A stretch of 64,000 bases of DNA from an uncultured Eisenbergiella sp. GTDB lineage: Bacteria; Bacillota; Clostridia; Lachnospirales; Lachnospiraceae. The translations under genes and the position numbers were made by a program. Shown piece by piece: positions 34,812 to 44,090 of the stretch. The stretch lies in NCBI GenBank assembly GCA_947627215.1, contig CANQVD010000008.1:1-64000 (forward strand), written 5' to 3'. The stretch's first letter is position 1; each line of letters opens with the position of its first letter. Under the pieces are notes generated by a model. It had not been told where the DNA came from, did no database searches, and saw nothing but the letters and a program-made list of their open reading frames with translations.

Positions 34812-36629
34812 ATGAAAAAGAACGTTGTGAAACGGCTGCTGACCAGCCTGCTCACCGTTTCCATGGTGGCCATGCTTCTGGCTGGCTGCGGCGGAAACAG
34901 CAGCTCCAGCAGCAGTTCTTCTTCCGAGAGCGCTGCGGCGAAGACGGAAGAGAGCGCACCCGCGGCGGAGAGCGAAGCGGCCGGTACTGAGGCGGCAGCA
35001 GAAGAAGGGGCGGGGACTGACGACACCTTTATCGCGGACAGGACGATCACGGTGCAGGTTTATGTCGATGATATCGGCAATACCCTTCCCGACGATCTCA
35101 ACAACACGCCTGTGATGCAGGAGATCACGAAGCGGACCGGCATCAAGCTGGATATCAACTATACGCCCGGCGAGAGCGACGGCGACGTGCTGTCCGCACA
35201 GTTGGCGTCCGGCACAATCCCGGATGTGATCTTCTGCTATCTGAACAACTCCACGAGGCCTGAGTTCTCCATCCTGAAGAAGGCGGCCAACGAGGGAATG
35301 TTTGCGGACGTGTCCGAGTACATGGCGAACAGCAAGGTGTACTGCAAGTACATGGAAGAGGGCTATCTTCCCGCGGATTCCTACCAGAACATCGTTTTCC
35401 GCGATGACTGGGACGAGCCCGGCGTGTATCTGCTCCATCTGAGCATCGATCAGAAGGATACTTCCCTGGAGATCATCCCTGAGGAAGAGTACATCGGCGG
35501 CATGTGGATCCAGAAGCGGATCGCGGATGATCTTGGCATCGATCCCAAGACCATCAACACCATGGATCAGTTCTACGATCTGCTTGTCCAGATCAAGGAA
35601 AAAGGCTACACCGACGACAACGGCAACCCGGTTTATCCGCTGGGACCGAAATACTGGGGCGGTTCTCCTGACGCGCTGCAGTACATCATCACAGGTTATG
35701 ACTGGGGCGTGAGCGACGGCTACAACATCGACGAAGACGGCAATGTGAAGCATGTGGCCGAGACCGACTATGTGTATGACGGCATCAACTTCATCCGCAA
35801 GCTGCTGGCTGAGAACCTGATCAACCCCGAGTTCTTCACGATGGATTCCACCCGTGCGGAAGAAGTTTCCAAGAACCACAACTCCGCCATCATGGCCGAC
35901 TGCCACAACTACGTGGACATCATCTATGAGAGCGACGACTGGATCCCGCTTGGACCGCTGAACGACATTTCCGGCGACAACAGGGAGATCGTGAGCGGCA
36001 AGGGCGGCTACGGCTGTATGGCCATCTCCGCCGACGCAGAGAATCCGGAAGAGATCTTCAAGTTCTTTGACTGGCTCTCCACCTACGAAGGCCAACTGCT
36101 GGCTGAGTACGGCGTGGAAGGCCTGTCCTACAACATGGTAGACGGCTATCCTGTTCTGACCGACGAGGCGATGCAGCATGTGAACGCCGGTGACGAAGAC
36201 TGGATGATCAACTCCGTAGGCGCGGCCTTCGGCGGCAGCGGCAACTATTTCTTCGAGTTCGCTCTGACCGACCGCAACAACCTGGAGTATTTCGGCGAGT
36301 CCCGTCCGGGTGCGAATTCCGAAGATTCCAGCTATGCGAGAAGCGTTGAACTGGTGAAAGAGTACCAGGTTGAGAAGAAGCTGGTGCCCGGCCTGAGCGC
36401 CACCGCTTATCTGTCCGCGGACGAGATGGCGGATGTGAACGCGCAGATGAGCCTGCTGGATTGGGATGAGACCTTTGTACAGGCCTGCTTCGCATCTTCT
36501 GATGAAGAAGTGACCAAGATCATCGAGTCCTTCCGCTCTCAGCTCAAGGCTGCCGGTGTTGAGAAATTCGAGGAGTATGTGAAGAGCGTTTATGAAGAGG
36601 ATCCTACTCTGGTATCGTTCTTCCACTGA
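34812..36629 (+). CDS. extracellular solute-binding lipoprotein of the importer
   Basis: A 605-residue lipoprotein. The signal peptide ends in the lipobox LLAGC (Cys26), followed by a Gly/Ser-rich and acidic Ala/Glu linker, then a large periplasmic-binding-protein fold of the long type that accompanies LplB/YtcP permeases. It captures an oligosaccharide at the cell surface for the two flanking permeases. AAAAGGAGG precedes the ATG. Codon use is strongly biased to C-ending codons, consistent with high expression. Confidence 0.92.
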   Translation: MKKNVVKRLLTSLLTVSMVAMLLAGCGGNSSSSSSSSSESAAAKTEESAPAAESEAAGTEAAAEEGAGTDDTFIADRTITVQVYVDDIGNTLPDDLNNTPVMQEITKRTGIKLDINYTPGESDGDVLSAQLASGTIPDVIFCYLNNSTRPEFSILKKAANEGMFADVSEYMANSKVYCKYMEEGYLPADSYQNIVFRDDWDEPGVYLLHLSIDQKDTSLEIIPEEEYIGGMWIQKRIADDLGIDPKTINTMDQFYDLLVQIKEKGYTDDNGNPVYPLGPKYWGGSPDALQYIITGYDWGVSDGYNIDEDGNVKHVAETDYVYDGINFIRKLLAENLINPEFFTMDSTRAEEVSKNHNSAIMADCHNYVDIIYESDDWIPLGPLNDISGDNREIVSGKGGYGCMAISADAENPEEIFKFFDWLSTYEGQLLAEYGVEGLSYNMVDGYPVLTDEAMQHVNAGDEDWMINSVGAAFGGSGNYFFEFALTDRNNLEYFGESRPGANSEDSSYARSVELVKEYQVEKKLVPGLSATAYLSADEMADVNAQMSLLDWDETFVQACFASSDEEVTKIIESFRSQLKAAGVEKFEEYVKSVYEEDPTLVSFFH

Positions 36630-36676
36630 TCCTTCAGGAACTGAAACAACTGTTTAAGTAAAACCAACAAAAGGCT

Positions 36677-36707
36677 GTCGGGAGAGCGCCCGGAGCGCTC
36701 TCCCGGC
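36677..36707 (+). promoter_or_regulatory. intercistronic hairpin between binding protein and permease
   Basis: A perfect 11-bp stem CGGGAGAGCGC / GCGCTCTCCCG, extendable to 13, with loop CCGGA and no T run. Such hairpins often protect the upstream mRNA so that the binding protein is made in excess (inference). Confidence 0.65.
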
Positions 36708-36723
36708 AAAACGGGGGATAGCC

Positions 36724-37644
36724 ATGGCGAAGAAGAATGTGATAAAAAGCGGAGTTAAGGTGAAGAGCAATCCGGTGGACCGGACGATCCAGGTCATCAT
36801 ATATCTGATCATCATCGTTCTTTGCCTGGCGATCGTTCTGCCCTGTATCAACGTGGTGGCGCTGGCATTCAACGACGGCACGGACGCGGCGAGAGGCGGC
36901 GTCTGGTTCTGGCCCAGACAGTTCACGCTGGAAAACTTCAAAGAGGTTTTCCGGGACGACAGCATTTATAACGGATACATCATCACGATCGCCCGTACGG
37001 TGATCGGCACGTTCTCCAGCCTGGTGGTGACGACGCTGGCGGCATACGCGCTGAAGCAGAAGGATCTGCCGGGGCGCACGGTGATCACCATGCTGATCAC
37101 CTTCACGATGCTCTTCGGCGGCGGCCTGATCCCTACATACATTCAGTACCGCAACCTGCATCTGCTCAATTCTTTCTGGGTGTATGTGGTGCCGAGCCTG
37201 GTGAGCGTCACGCATCTTCTGATGGTGCGTACCTTCTTTGAAGGGATCCCGGACAGCCTGGAGGAGTCCGCGAAGCTGGACGGCTGCAGCTATTTCCGGA
37301 TCTACTTCTCACTGATGCTCCCTCTGAGCAAACCGGTGATCGCGGTGGTCGGCCTGTATGCGGCGGTAGGCCACTGGAACGACTGGTATGCCGGACAGTT
37401 CTATGTGAACAATACGGACCTCTGGCCGGTGCAGACCGTGCTGCAGCAGATGCTGTCCCGCGCGATGAGCACGGAGCAGGTGACCACGGTGGCGCAGGCG
37501 CTGGTGAGGAATACCACCTCCGTCACCTCCGATTCACTGAAAATGGCGGCGGTGGTTGTGACCACGGTCCCGATCCTGTGCGTCTATCCGTTTGTGCAGA
37601 AGTACTTCGCGAAGGGCGCGATGATCGGCGCAGTGAAGGGCTGA
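36724..37644 (+). CDS. sugar ABC transporter permease (YtcP/LplC type)
   Basis: A 306-residue CUT1 permease with about six helices. The EAA loop reads ESAKLDGCSYFRIYFSLMLP near residues 178-200, and FVQKYFAKGAMIGAVKG is the conserved C-terminal segment. It pairs with the LplB-type permease two genes upstream. A plausible but weak GGGGGATAGCC lies before the ATG. Final gene of the importer operon; a terminator-like hairpin follows. Confidence 0.92.
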   Translation: MAKKNVIKSGVKVKSNPVDRTIQVIIYLIIIVLCLAIVLPCINVVALAFNDGTDAARGGVWFWPRQFTLENFKEVFRDDSIYNGYIITIARTVIGTFSSLVVTTLAAYALKQKDLPGRTVITMLITFTMLFGGGLIPTYIQYRNLHLLNSFWVYVVPSLVSVTHLLMVRTFFEGIPDSLEESAKLDGCSYFRIYFSLMLPLSKPVIAVVGLYAAVGHWNDWYAGQFYVNNTDLWPVQTVLQQMLSRAMSTEQVTTVAQALVRNTTSVTSDSLKMAAVVVTTVPILCVYPFVQKYFAKGAMIGAVKG

Positions 37645-37725
37645 TCCGGACAGGAGCAGGATTCCCGGCGGGGAGAGCGCAGGGGTCGTTTTCCGCCGCA
37701 GGAAAAGATGTTGAATAAGAAAATG

Positions 37726-37785
37726 AAAAGATTCTTTGCCGCGTCAGGCAGATCAGAAAAACTGCGTGGAAAAGAATCTTTTTTT
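37726..37785 (+). terminator. terminator of the importer operon
   Basis: AAAAGATTCTTT pairs with AAAGAATCTTTT across about 33 bases, followed by a T tract. Confidence 0.65.
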
Positions 37786-37795
37786 GCGATATAAT
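37767..37795 (+). promoter_or_regulatory. possible promoter of the PfkB kinase gene
   Basis: A perfect TATAAT (37790-37795) with a poor -35 TGGAAA 17 bases upstream, inside the terminator region; 31 bases before the start. Confidence 0.5.
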
Positions 37796-37825
37796 ATCAG
37801 GAAAAGCTGAAATGAGGAGATCACA

Positions 37826-38761
37826 ATGAAAAAATGGGATGTATTTGCATACGGGGACGTGAACGCCGACATCATCCTGCCTGGCGTGAGTCGGCTGCCG
37901 GAGCCGGGGAGCGAGGTGATCATCCCCGAAATGCCCACCTTCGTGGGCGGCGGCGCGGCCCTGTTCGCGATGGGCGCGGGGAAGCTGGGCCTGAAGACGG
38001 TGTTCCAGGGCGAGATCGGAGAGGACTGCTACGGGACGATGATCCGGGAGACGTTTCAAAAGACCGGCGTGGACGACGCGCTGCTGCGGACGGTGCCGGG
38101 GGCGAAGACCGGCATTTCTTTGAGCTTCACGGACGAGCATGAGAGAGCGTTCCTGACTTTTTCCGGGACCAACGCCAGCGTGAGCATCGAGCGGCTGGAT
38201 CTGGAACGGGTGGGACAGTCCCGCCATGTGCATGTGACCGGCTATGACGGTCCGGTCAACCATGACGCATATCTCTCCGTTCTGAAGGAGCTAAAGGAGA
38301 AGACGGACACGACGGTCTCCTTCGACGTGGGCTGGGACGTGCGGGGCGTCTGGACGCGCCGGATCTATGAGCTTTTCCCGTATATCGACGTCCTTTTCAT
38401 GAATGAGACGGAGGCGCTGCACTATTCCGGGAAGGACTCGGCCATGGCGGCAGCGATGGATTTTGCAGCTTATGTGAAGACTGCGGTTATCAAGTGCGGC
38501 CGGAAGGGCTCTATGGCCATGCGGGGCAGTCACTGCTGCTCTGCCGGTGCGTATACGGTGCAGGCCGTGGACACCACGGGCGCGGGAGATTCCTTCAACG
38601 CCGGTTTCGTCTATGGTTTTGTGAAAGGAATGCCGACCTCGGACTGCCTGCACGTCGGGAACGCCTGCGGGGCCATGTCCGTGACCGCCTACGGAGGCAA
38701 CACGGGCTTCCCCACGGAGGAAGGCCTGCGGAAATTTCTGTCGGAGAGACAGAACGGGTGA
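37826..38761 (+). CDS. PfkB-family carbohydrate kinase
   Basis: A 311-residue ribokinase-fold sugar kinase. The N-terminal PfkB signature reads FVGGGAALFAMGAGKLG and the C-terminal one DTTGAGDSFNAGFVYG, with catalytic Asp near residue 255. It phosphorylates a sugar or nucleoside; given the importer upstream and GH4 enzyme downstream, it probably acts on the imported or released monosaccharide. ATGAGGAG precedes the ATG. Confidence 0.92.
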   Translation: MKKWDVFAYGDVNADIILPGVSRLPEPGSEVIIPEMPTFVGGGAALFAMGAGKLGLKTVFQGEIGEDCYGTMIRETFQKTGVDDALLRTVPGAKTGISLSFTDEHERAFLTFSGTNASVSIERLDLERVGQSRHVHVTGYDGPVNHDAYLSVLKELKEKTDTTVSFDVGWDVRGVWTRRIYELFPYIDVLFMNETEALHYSGKDSAMAAAMDFAAYVKTAVIKCGRKGSMAMRGSHCCSAGAYTVQAVDTTGAGDSFNAGFVYGFVKGMPTSDCLHVGNACGAMSVTAYGGNTGFPTEEGLRKFLSERQNG

Positions 38762-38832
38762 CGGCAGGGCGCGGCAAGGCGCAGGAGCTTCGGCTCACGG
38801 AGAACAGAAAGAGCAATGCTGACGGAGGAATC

Positions 38833-40197
38833 ATGGGAAAAAAGATCGCGGTGATCGGCGGCGCGGGCGTGCGCACGGTCATTTTTATCAACGGGCTGCT
38901 GAAACGGTATGAAAAGCTCGGGATCAAAGAGGTGGCGCTCTACGACATCCAGAAGGACAAGCAGAGGATCATCGAGAAGCTCTGCCTGCACACAGTAGAG
39001 CGCAAGGGGGAGCATCTGCGGGTATACGCCGCAGAGACGCCGGAGGCCGCCGTTTCGGGGGCGGATTACGTGGTGACCACGCTGCGGGTCGGCGGGGATC
39101 ATTCCCGCGTCATGGATGAGGAGATCGCTCTGGAGGCGGGCGTCATCGGCCAGGAGACCACCGGCGTGGGCGGGTTTTCCATGGCGGCGCGCACGATCCC
39201 GGTGTTGCTGGAATACTGTGAGATGATCCAAAGGATCGCGCCGCAGGCGTGGATCTTCAATTTCACCAACCCGTCCGGGCTGGTCACGCAGGCGCTGCGG
39301 CAGGCGGGCTATGACAGGGTCATCGGCATCTGCGACGCCCCCAGCAGCACCAAATTCCGCATGGCGAACCGGCTGGGCGTGCCGGAGGATGCACTGTATG
39401 TGGAGTTTTTCGGCCTGAATCACCTTTCCTGGATCCGGAGCGTAAGGTATGGCGGCGAAGAGCTTCTGCCGAAGCTGCTGGCGGACGACGGATTTTTGTC
39501 CGGCATTCAGGAGTTTTCCATGTTCGATCCCGCACTGCTGCGGTCCCTGGGACTGCTGCCCAATGAATATCTGTACTATTATTATCACCGGGAAAAGGCG
39601 CTGGAGAACATAAAGAAGGCGGGAGCCGCCCGCGGGAAGGTGATCGAAGAGGTCAACCGGAAGATGATGGAGGAGCTGAGCGGCATGGATATGGACGCGG
39701 ACCCCGAGGGCGCGCTGCAGATCTTCCTTTATTATATGCAGGTGCGGGAGAATTCCTATATGAGCATCGAATCCGGCCTGGCGAAGCGGCCGCTGCTGGA
39801 AAAGGGGCAACTGGAGGTGCCGGACGGCATGGGATATGCGGGCGTCATGCTGGACTGCATCGAGGGAATGCAGTCCGAGAGCGGAAAGAGTCTGGTGCTT
39901 TCGGTGCCCAACTGCGGCAGCATTCCGGAGCTCGGGGACGACGATATCGTGGAGATCACCTGTCAGGTATCGAGCGCCGGGATCCGGGGCGTGATAGTGG
40001 ACGAGGTGCCGGAGCACTGTATGCTGCTGATCCGTCTGCTCAAGCATTATGAGCGTCTGGCGGTGAAGGCCATCCGCGAACACGACGCGGAGATGGCCAG
40101 ACAGGCGCTGATGCTGCATCCGCTGATCGGTTCCTATTCGCTGGCGGGAGAGCTGCTGAAACGGTACGATGCGGCGTACGGCGGCCTGCTGGGATGA
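38833..40197 (+). CDS. GH4 family glycosidase (6-phospho-glycosidase type)
   Basis: A 454-residue GH4 enzyme that needs NAD+ and a divalent metal. Seen: AVIGGAGVRT near residue 7, FNFTNPSGL, the metal-ligand motif CDAPSS (Cys167) and GLNHLSWIRSV. The CDxP form fits 6-phospho-alpha or 6-phospho-beta-glycosidases better than CHx forms, although no PTS is nearby. GACGGAGGAA precedes ATG 38833. It follows the kinase by 71 bases, so the two likely share a transcript. Confidence 0.9.
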   Translation: MGKKIAVIGGAGVRTVIFINGLLKRYEKLGIKEVALYDIQKDKQRIIEKLCLHTVERKGEHLRVYAAETPEAAVSGADYVVTTLRVGGDHSRVMDEEIALEAGVIGQETTGVGGFSMAARTIPVLLEYCEMIQRIAPQAWIFNFTNPSGLVTQALRQAGYDRVIGICDAPSSTKFRMANRLGVPEDALYVEFFGLNHLSWIRSVRYGGEELLPKLLADDGFLSGIQEFSMFDPALLRSLGLLPNEYLYYYYHREKALENIKKAGAARGKVIEEVNRKMMEELSGMDMDADPEGALQIFLYYMQVRENSYMSIESGLAKRPLLEKGQLEVPDGMGYAGVMLDCIEGMQSESGKSLVLSVPNCGSIPELGDDDIVEITCQVSSAGIRGVIVDEVPEHCMLLIRLLKHYERLAVKAIREHDAEMARQALMLHPLIGSYSLAGELLKRYDAAYGGLLG

Positions 40198-40331
40198 CCG
40201 GCGGGAGAACAGACGCCGCGCGGCGAGGTGGCTGCAGGAGAATGTGTCTGCTGCGGTGAGAGACGGCAGGAGAAAAGAAACGAATGCCGCGGAAACGGCG
40301 CGGCGGACGCAGAACGGGGAGCGAGGACAGA

Positions 40332-41825
40332 ATGGAAATCCGGATCGAAATATCCGACAAAAGGGGAAATCCGACAGAACGGGAAACGGTTTTGCACGGC
40401 GCAGGACAGGAAGCGCCCGTGTGCGGTGCAGAGTGTGCAGCGGAGCGCGAGATCCGCGCCCGGGACCGGGAGGCGCTGTACGCCGCCTGCCGCAGGGCCA
40501 GCCGGGCGAGAGCGGGAAGCTGGCGGATCTTTCTGGATGCGGCCGCGGAATGCGGACAGTGCGCGCACGGCCCGGAGGCGGGCACGTCCCCGGAGGCGGC
40601 GCCTTTGCAGGAGGCGGGCACGTCCCGGACGGCGGCGCTTTTGCAGGAGGCGGTGCGCTGCCTGTATGACGGCGCGTATCGGTTCCGGAAGGACTGCCTG
40701 AAGGAACTGGTCGGACGGCCGGTTTTTGCCAACCGGGATGCGCTGGCGGATTACGGAACCGGAATATATACTTTTGTCCTGTCGGGACTTTCCGAAGAAA
40801 ATGCCTTTGCGGCGGCAGAACGGGGGAAGCTGCTGGGAACCTGTAAGGGATACGCCAGGTCCCTGGGAAATCTGCCGAATAACTATCTGCATGCGCAGCA
40901 GATGACGGATTATGCCGCGGATCTGGCAAAGATGCTGGGCGAAGGCGTATCCTGTCGGGTTTTGGACCATGAAGCGATGGAGCGTATGGGCTGCGGCGCG
41001 CTTCTGGCGGTGAACCGGGGCCGGAAGGAGGAAGCGTTTCTGATCACGCTGGAATATGCCGGCGGGGAGAAAACGGACCGGAAGCTGGCGCTGGTGGGAA
41101 AAGGACTGCTGTTCGATTCCGGGGGTTACCATCTGAAATCCATATCGGGAATGAACGGTATGAAATACGATATGTGCGGCGCGGCGGGCGTACTGGAAGC
41201 GTTTGAGTTTCTGGTCCGTTCCCGGACGCCGGTGAACCTGATGGCGGTGCTGGCGCTGGGGGAGAATCTGATCGGACCGGAAGCGGTGAAGATGGGAGAT
41301 GTGATCACCACGCTGTCCGGAAAGACGGTGGAGGTCTACAATACCGATGCGGAAGGGCGCCTGGCCCTCTGCGACGCGCTGACCTGGGCACAGCGGTGCG
41401 GCGCGGCACAGATCGTGGATCTGGCGACCTTGACCTATTCCGCTCAGGCCGCGTTGGGAGACGAGACCGGCGCGCTTTTCGGCAACCGGGACGAGCTTTG
41501 CAGGGATATGCAGAAGGCGGCAGAAACGGCGGACGAAGCGGTCTGGCGGCTGCCGACGGGAGAGCGGTATCACCGCCTGCTGGAATGGAGCATCTGTGCG
41601 GACTTCGCCAATTACGCGCCGGATAAGGGCGCGGGGGCCAGCGTGGCGGCCTGCTTTCTGGAGAATTTCATCGAGCCGGGAACCGGGTGGCTGCATCTGG
41701 ATATTGTAGGGCCCTCCGTGATCCGTTCCGCCACAGAGGAAATGTCGGAAGGCGCCAGCGGGTTCGGCGTTGCGTCCGTCGCTGCGTACGTGCAGGCCTG
41801 GGCGCGTTCAAAAGGAATCGTCTGA
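40332..41825 (+). CDS. M17 leucyl aminopeptidase
   Basis: A 497-residue cytosolic aminopeptidase of family M17. The catalytic core is intact: GKGLLFDSGGYHLKS carries the metal-binding Lys and Asp, MKYDMCGAAGV follows, and the signature NTDAEGRLALCDAL gives the remaining ligands. It cleaves N-terminal residues from peptides with two metals and usually works as a hexamer. GGGGAGCGAGGA precedes ATG 40332. Its N-terminal domain contains a short internal duplication (see 40572). An aminopeptidase beside sugar genes is unexpected. Confidence 0.9.
   Translation: MEIRIEISDKRGNPTERETVLHGAGQEAPVCGAECAAEREIRARDREALYAACRRASRARAGSWRIFLDAAAECGQCAHGPEAGTSPEAAPLQEAGTSRTAALLQEAVRCLYDGAYRFRKDCLKELVGRPVFANRDALADYGTGIYTFVLSGLSEENAFAAAERGKLLGTCKGYARSLGNLPNNYLHAQQMTDYAADLAKMLGEGVSCRVLDHEAMERMGCGALLAVNRGRKEEAFLITLEYAGGEKTDRKLALVGKGLLFDSGGYHLKSISGMNGMKYDMCGAAGVLEAFEFLVRSRTPVNLMAVLALGENLIGPEAVKMGDVITTLSGKTVEVYNTDAEGRLALCDALTWAQRCGAAQIVDLATLTYSAQAALGDETGALFGNRDELCRDMQKAAETADEAVWRLPTGERYHRLLEWSICADFANYAPDKGAGASVAACFLENFIEPGTGWLHLDIVGPSVIRSATEEMSEGASGFGVASVAAYVQAWARSKGIV
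40572..40643 (+). repeat. two 36-bp tandem units inside the aminopeptidase gene
   Basis: Units 40572-40607 and 40608-40643 differ at a few bases and encode EAGTSPEAAPLQ and EAGTSRTAALLQ, an in-frame duplication in the variable N-terminal domain. Confidence 0.75.
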
Positions 41826-41889
41826 AAAAGTTCCGTTTTCGCTCCTGAACGGGGCAGGCGGACGGAGGCTGCGGCAGGCTGCCGGCCTT

Positions 41890-42708
41890 TCAGAGCCTGT
41901 GATAGGAGGGCCGCCGCTTTTCAAAGGTGCAGTACCGGGAAAAGCCGCACTGCTTCAGAAATTCCGCGGCCCTGTCAAAGTCTGCCGCGATGTCGCGGGA
42001 AAAATGGGCATCGGATCCCACGGTGACGATCTCTCCGCCTTTTTGTCGGTAGCGTTTCAGAAATTCCAGGCACGGATGGGGCTCGTGAAGGCCCTTGCGC
42101 AGCCCGCCGGTGTTGAGCTCGATGCCCTTTCCGTTTTCCAGAAGAAGCTCCAGCATCCGGTCGAAAAGATCCGCGTATTTGTCGTAGCAGTAGTTGTTAT
42201 CCCCGGTTTTTCCGTACCGTATCACATAATCGATGTGGCCGTATACATCGAAATCCCGGAAGCTTTGCATGCCTTTCAGCTCTTCCTCAAAATAGGCGCG
42301 ATAGGCGGCCTCGTCCGTTTTACCCGTGAAATAGACAGGCGAATAGGGATCGATCCCGTCTACAAAGTGCGTGGAGGCAATGATGAAATCGAAGTCCCAG
42401 GCGGCGGCATAATCCGCATTTTCGGCGGCTACGCGGGGCTGCATTCCCAGTTCGATCCCGAACAGCAGGCGGATCTGGCCCGCGTACTTTTCCCGCAGGG
42501 ACATCAGCGCTTTTCGATAGGCCGCCGTGTCCACCTCGAAAAGGCCTGCGGGCAGTTCGTCGCTGACCGGATGCTTCAGATCCATGTGTTCTGTGAAGCA
42601 CATCCGGTCGAGCCCCAGGGAAATGCCGCGCCGCACCATTTCCTCCATGGGCGCGTCGGAATCCCCCGAAAAGGAAGAATGCAGGTGAAAATCAGAAAGT
42701 ACAGGCAT
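41890..42708 (-). CDS. histidinol-phosphatase (PHP type, HisK-like)
   Basis: A 272-residue PHP-family phosphatase of the HisK type, which removes phosphate from L-histidinol phosphate in histidine synthesis. Metal ligands are visible as DFHLHSSFSGDS (His8, His10), MCFTEHMD, IIASTHFVDG, YGHIDYV and TVGSDAHF near the C-terminus. ATG 42708 follows GGAAGGAGG; the frame is open far upstream but that part crosses the tRNA-Val gene and is not coding. No other his genes are near. Confidence 0.88.
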   Translation of the reverse strand: MPVLSDFHLHSSFSGDSDAPMEEMVRRGISLGLDRMCFTEHMDLKHPVSDELPAGLFEVDTAAYRKALMSLREKYAGQIRLLFGIELGMQPRVAAENADYAAAWDFDFIIASTHFVDGIDPYSPVYFTGKTDEAAYRAYFEEELKGMQSFRDFDVYGHIDYVIRYGKTGDNNYCYDKYADLFDRMLELLLENGKGIELNTGGLRKGLHEPHPCLEFLKRYRQKGGEIVTVGSDAHFSRDIAADFDRAAEFLKQCGFSRYCTFEKRRPSYHRL

Positions 42709-42952
42709 GAGAAAAACCTCCTTCCGGCAGCGGAGCCGCGGACGTGTCCCGGAGACCGGGGCGGTCCCGCGTCTGTAAAACAGAAGCTTATGCGGCCGAA
42801 ACCGTACCGGACAGCGTATGTCCGAGCGAAGGTACCGGCCGGAAGCCTTTTTTCGCTGCCGCTTTTCCCAGTATAGCACAGGAAATGCGGAATTTATATA
42901 GGCAATCCGGAGATTCCTTTCGCGCTTGGGATCTATTTTGTGAAAAATATGG

Positions 42953-42981
42953 TTGACCTTGGCCGAGAAATCTGGTATGCT
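42953..42981 (+). promoter_or_regulatory. promoter of tRNA-Val
   Basis: TTGACC, 17-base spacer, TATGCT, ending 17 bases before the tRNA. Confidence 0.8.
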
Positions 42982-42998
42982 GTTCTTTGTTAAGAAAC

Positions 42999-43071
42999 GG
43001 AGACATAGCTCAGCTGGGAGAGCATTTGCTTGACGTGTAAAGGGTCGCAGGTTCGAGTCCTGTTGTCTCCA
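42999..43071 (+). tRNA. tRNA-Val (GAC)
   Basis: 73 nt; GGAGACA pairs with TGTCTCC (one mismatch-free stem); anticodon GAC in TTGACGT; T-arm GGTTCGAGTCC. CCA is not encoded. Confidence 0.95.
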
Positions 43072-43081
43072 TGAATCAATG

Positions 43082-43127
43082 AGATCCGGATCATCTCCAT
43101 GGTGGAATGATCCGGATCTGTTTTTTT
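43082..43127 (+). terminator. terminator of tRNA-Val
   Basis: A perfect 12-bp stem AGATCCGGATCA / TGATCCGGATCT followed by seven T. Confidence 0.9.
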
Positions 43128-43235
43128 CAGAAAAGATCGGTTCGCGCCGGCGCCCTCTGTCCCCTGCGCCTGCAGGTGTCCTGCGAATCGGGAGTCCGGC
43201 CGCTTTCGGCGGCAGAAAAACGTCCTGCTGTTTGA

Positions 43236-43592
43236 TCACCTGTCCGCATCGGGCGCTTTGGCATTCTGGCAGTGTTTCACGAGAAGCTTCGCCTGATTGA
43301 CCAGAAGGAGTCTGAAATCGGGGGACAGCCGGTTGTAATAGTGAAGAAGCCGCTGGGTCAGCTCTGCGCCCGGCAGAAGGGAAGCGTTCTGTGCGCCGGA
43401 AAATCCGAGCAGGTAGTCCGTCGAGACCTGAAAATAGCGGGCAAAGGCGATCAGCGTCTGAAAATCCGGTTCCCGGTTATCGTTTACATATCCGTTGAGT
43501 GTGCTGGCGGCGATATTCAGTTCTTTTCCGAGCTGTCGCTGCGTTAAATCCCGTTCCTCCATGAGTTCCTTCAGCCGTTCCCCGAATGTCAT
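43236..43592 (-). CDS. XRE-family transcriptional regulator
   Basis: A 118-residue DNA-binding protein. The N-terminal helix-turn-helix spans about residues 5-62 (RDLTQRQLGKELNIAASTLNGYVND...FQVSTDYLLG), of the phage-repressor type. A short C-terminal helix region (ELTQRLLHYYNRLSPDFRLLLVNQAKLL) probably mediates dimerisation. GGAAGGGG precedes the ATG. Two AATACGCGAwA sites lie just upstream, so it probably controls itself. The same site occurs in the promoter of the secretion locus at 52.3 kb. Confidence 0.88.
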   Translation of the reverse strand: MTFGERLKELMEERDLTQRQLGKELNIAASTLNGYVNDNREPDFQTLIAFARYFQVSTDYLLGFSGAQNASLLPGAELTQRLLHYYNRLSPDFRLLLVNQAKLLVKHCQNAKAPDADR

Positions 43593-43653
43593 TTGTCGTA
43601 CCCCTTCCTTTTTTGGTATTATTGTAAAATGACTGGGAAGCGTAAGCGGTATA

Positions 43654-43684
43654 ATACGCGAAATGAAATAAAAATACGCGATAA
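43654..43684 (-). promoter_or_regulatory. two AATACGCGAwA sites before the XRE gene
   Basis: AATACGCGAAA (43654-43664) and AATACGCGATA (43674-43684 region) are 20 bases apart, overlapping the A/T-rich promoter region of the XRE gene. Interpreted as operators for its own product. Confidence 0.55.
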
Positions 43685-43836
43685 GAGTAAATTATTATTT
43701 GAGAAAGAAGGAGACCGTACGGACGGGGAGAAAAGCGAAAATGTTATCGGCAGAAGGCCGGAACGTATACTCACTCCATTTTATTAAATAAAAGGGCCGG
43801 CCCCGCAAAGCGGTCGTCCTTTCAGATCGGCAAAAT

Positions 43837-43878
43837 AATAAGCCTGCCTGTACGGTCAAACCACAGGGCAGGCTTATT
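43837..43878 (-). terminator. terminator of tRNA-Leu (TAG)
   Basis: AATAAGCCTGCC pairs with GGCAGGCTTATT (12 bp) around an 18-base loop, followed on the - strand by ATTTTG. It may also work for + strand transcription (TTATTTATTCTCTTTTTT). Confidence 0.75.
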
Positions 43879-43903
43879 TATTCTCTTTTTTATCTGAAAC
43901 AAA

Positions 43904-43983
43904 TGCGGCCAGTGGGACTCGAACCCACACGGTCTCCCATTGGCACCTAAAACCAACGCGTCTGCCAATTCCGCCATGGCCGC
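43904..43983 (-). tRNA. tRNA-Leu (TAG)
   Basis: 80 nt class II tRNA on the - strand; GCGGCCA pairs with TGGCCGC; anticodon TAG in TTTAGGT; short-side variable arm TGGGAGACCG. CCA is not encoded. Confidence 0.93.
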
Positions 43984-44026
43984 ATATCATTTTTGCCGCG
44001 GCCGCCGGACCGTGACATTTTCTTTC

Positions 44027-44055
44027 ATTTTATCCGCTTTGCCCACTTTCGTCAA
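44027..44055 (-). promoter_or_regulatory. promoter of tRNA-Leu (TAG)
   Basis: On the - strand TTGACG (44055-44050), 17-base spacer, TAAAAT (44032-44027). Confidence 0.75.
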
Positions 44056-44090
44056 TCAGAATTTCGGGTTATCTTATTCTGGCCTGTAGG

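Noticed and set aside
38689..40929. A 746-codon - strand frame opposite GH4 and aminopeptidase genes
   Set aside because: It spans two real genes on the other strand and has a Pro/Arg-rich non-protein composition.
43593..43787. A 64-codon + strand frame in the XRE upstream region
   Set aside because: No ribosome site, lies over the operator sites, and the peptide is Lys/Arg/Glu-rich without features.
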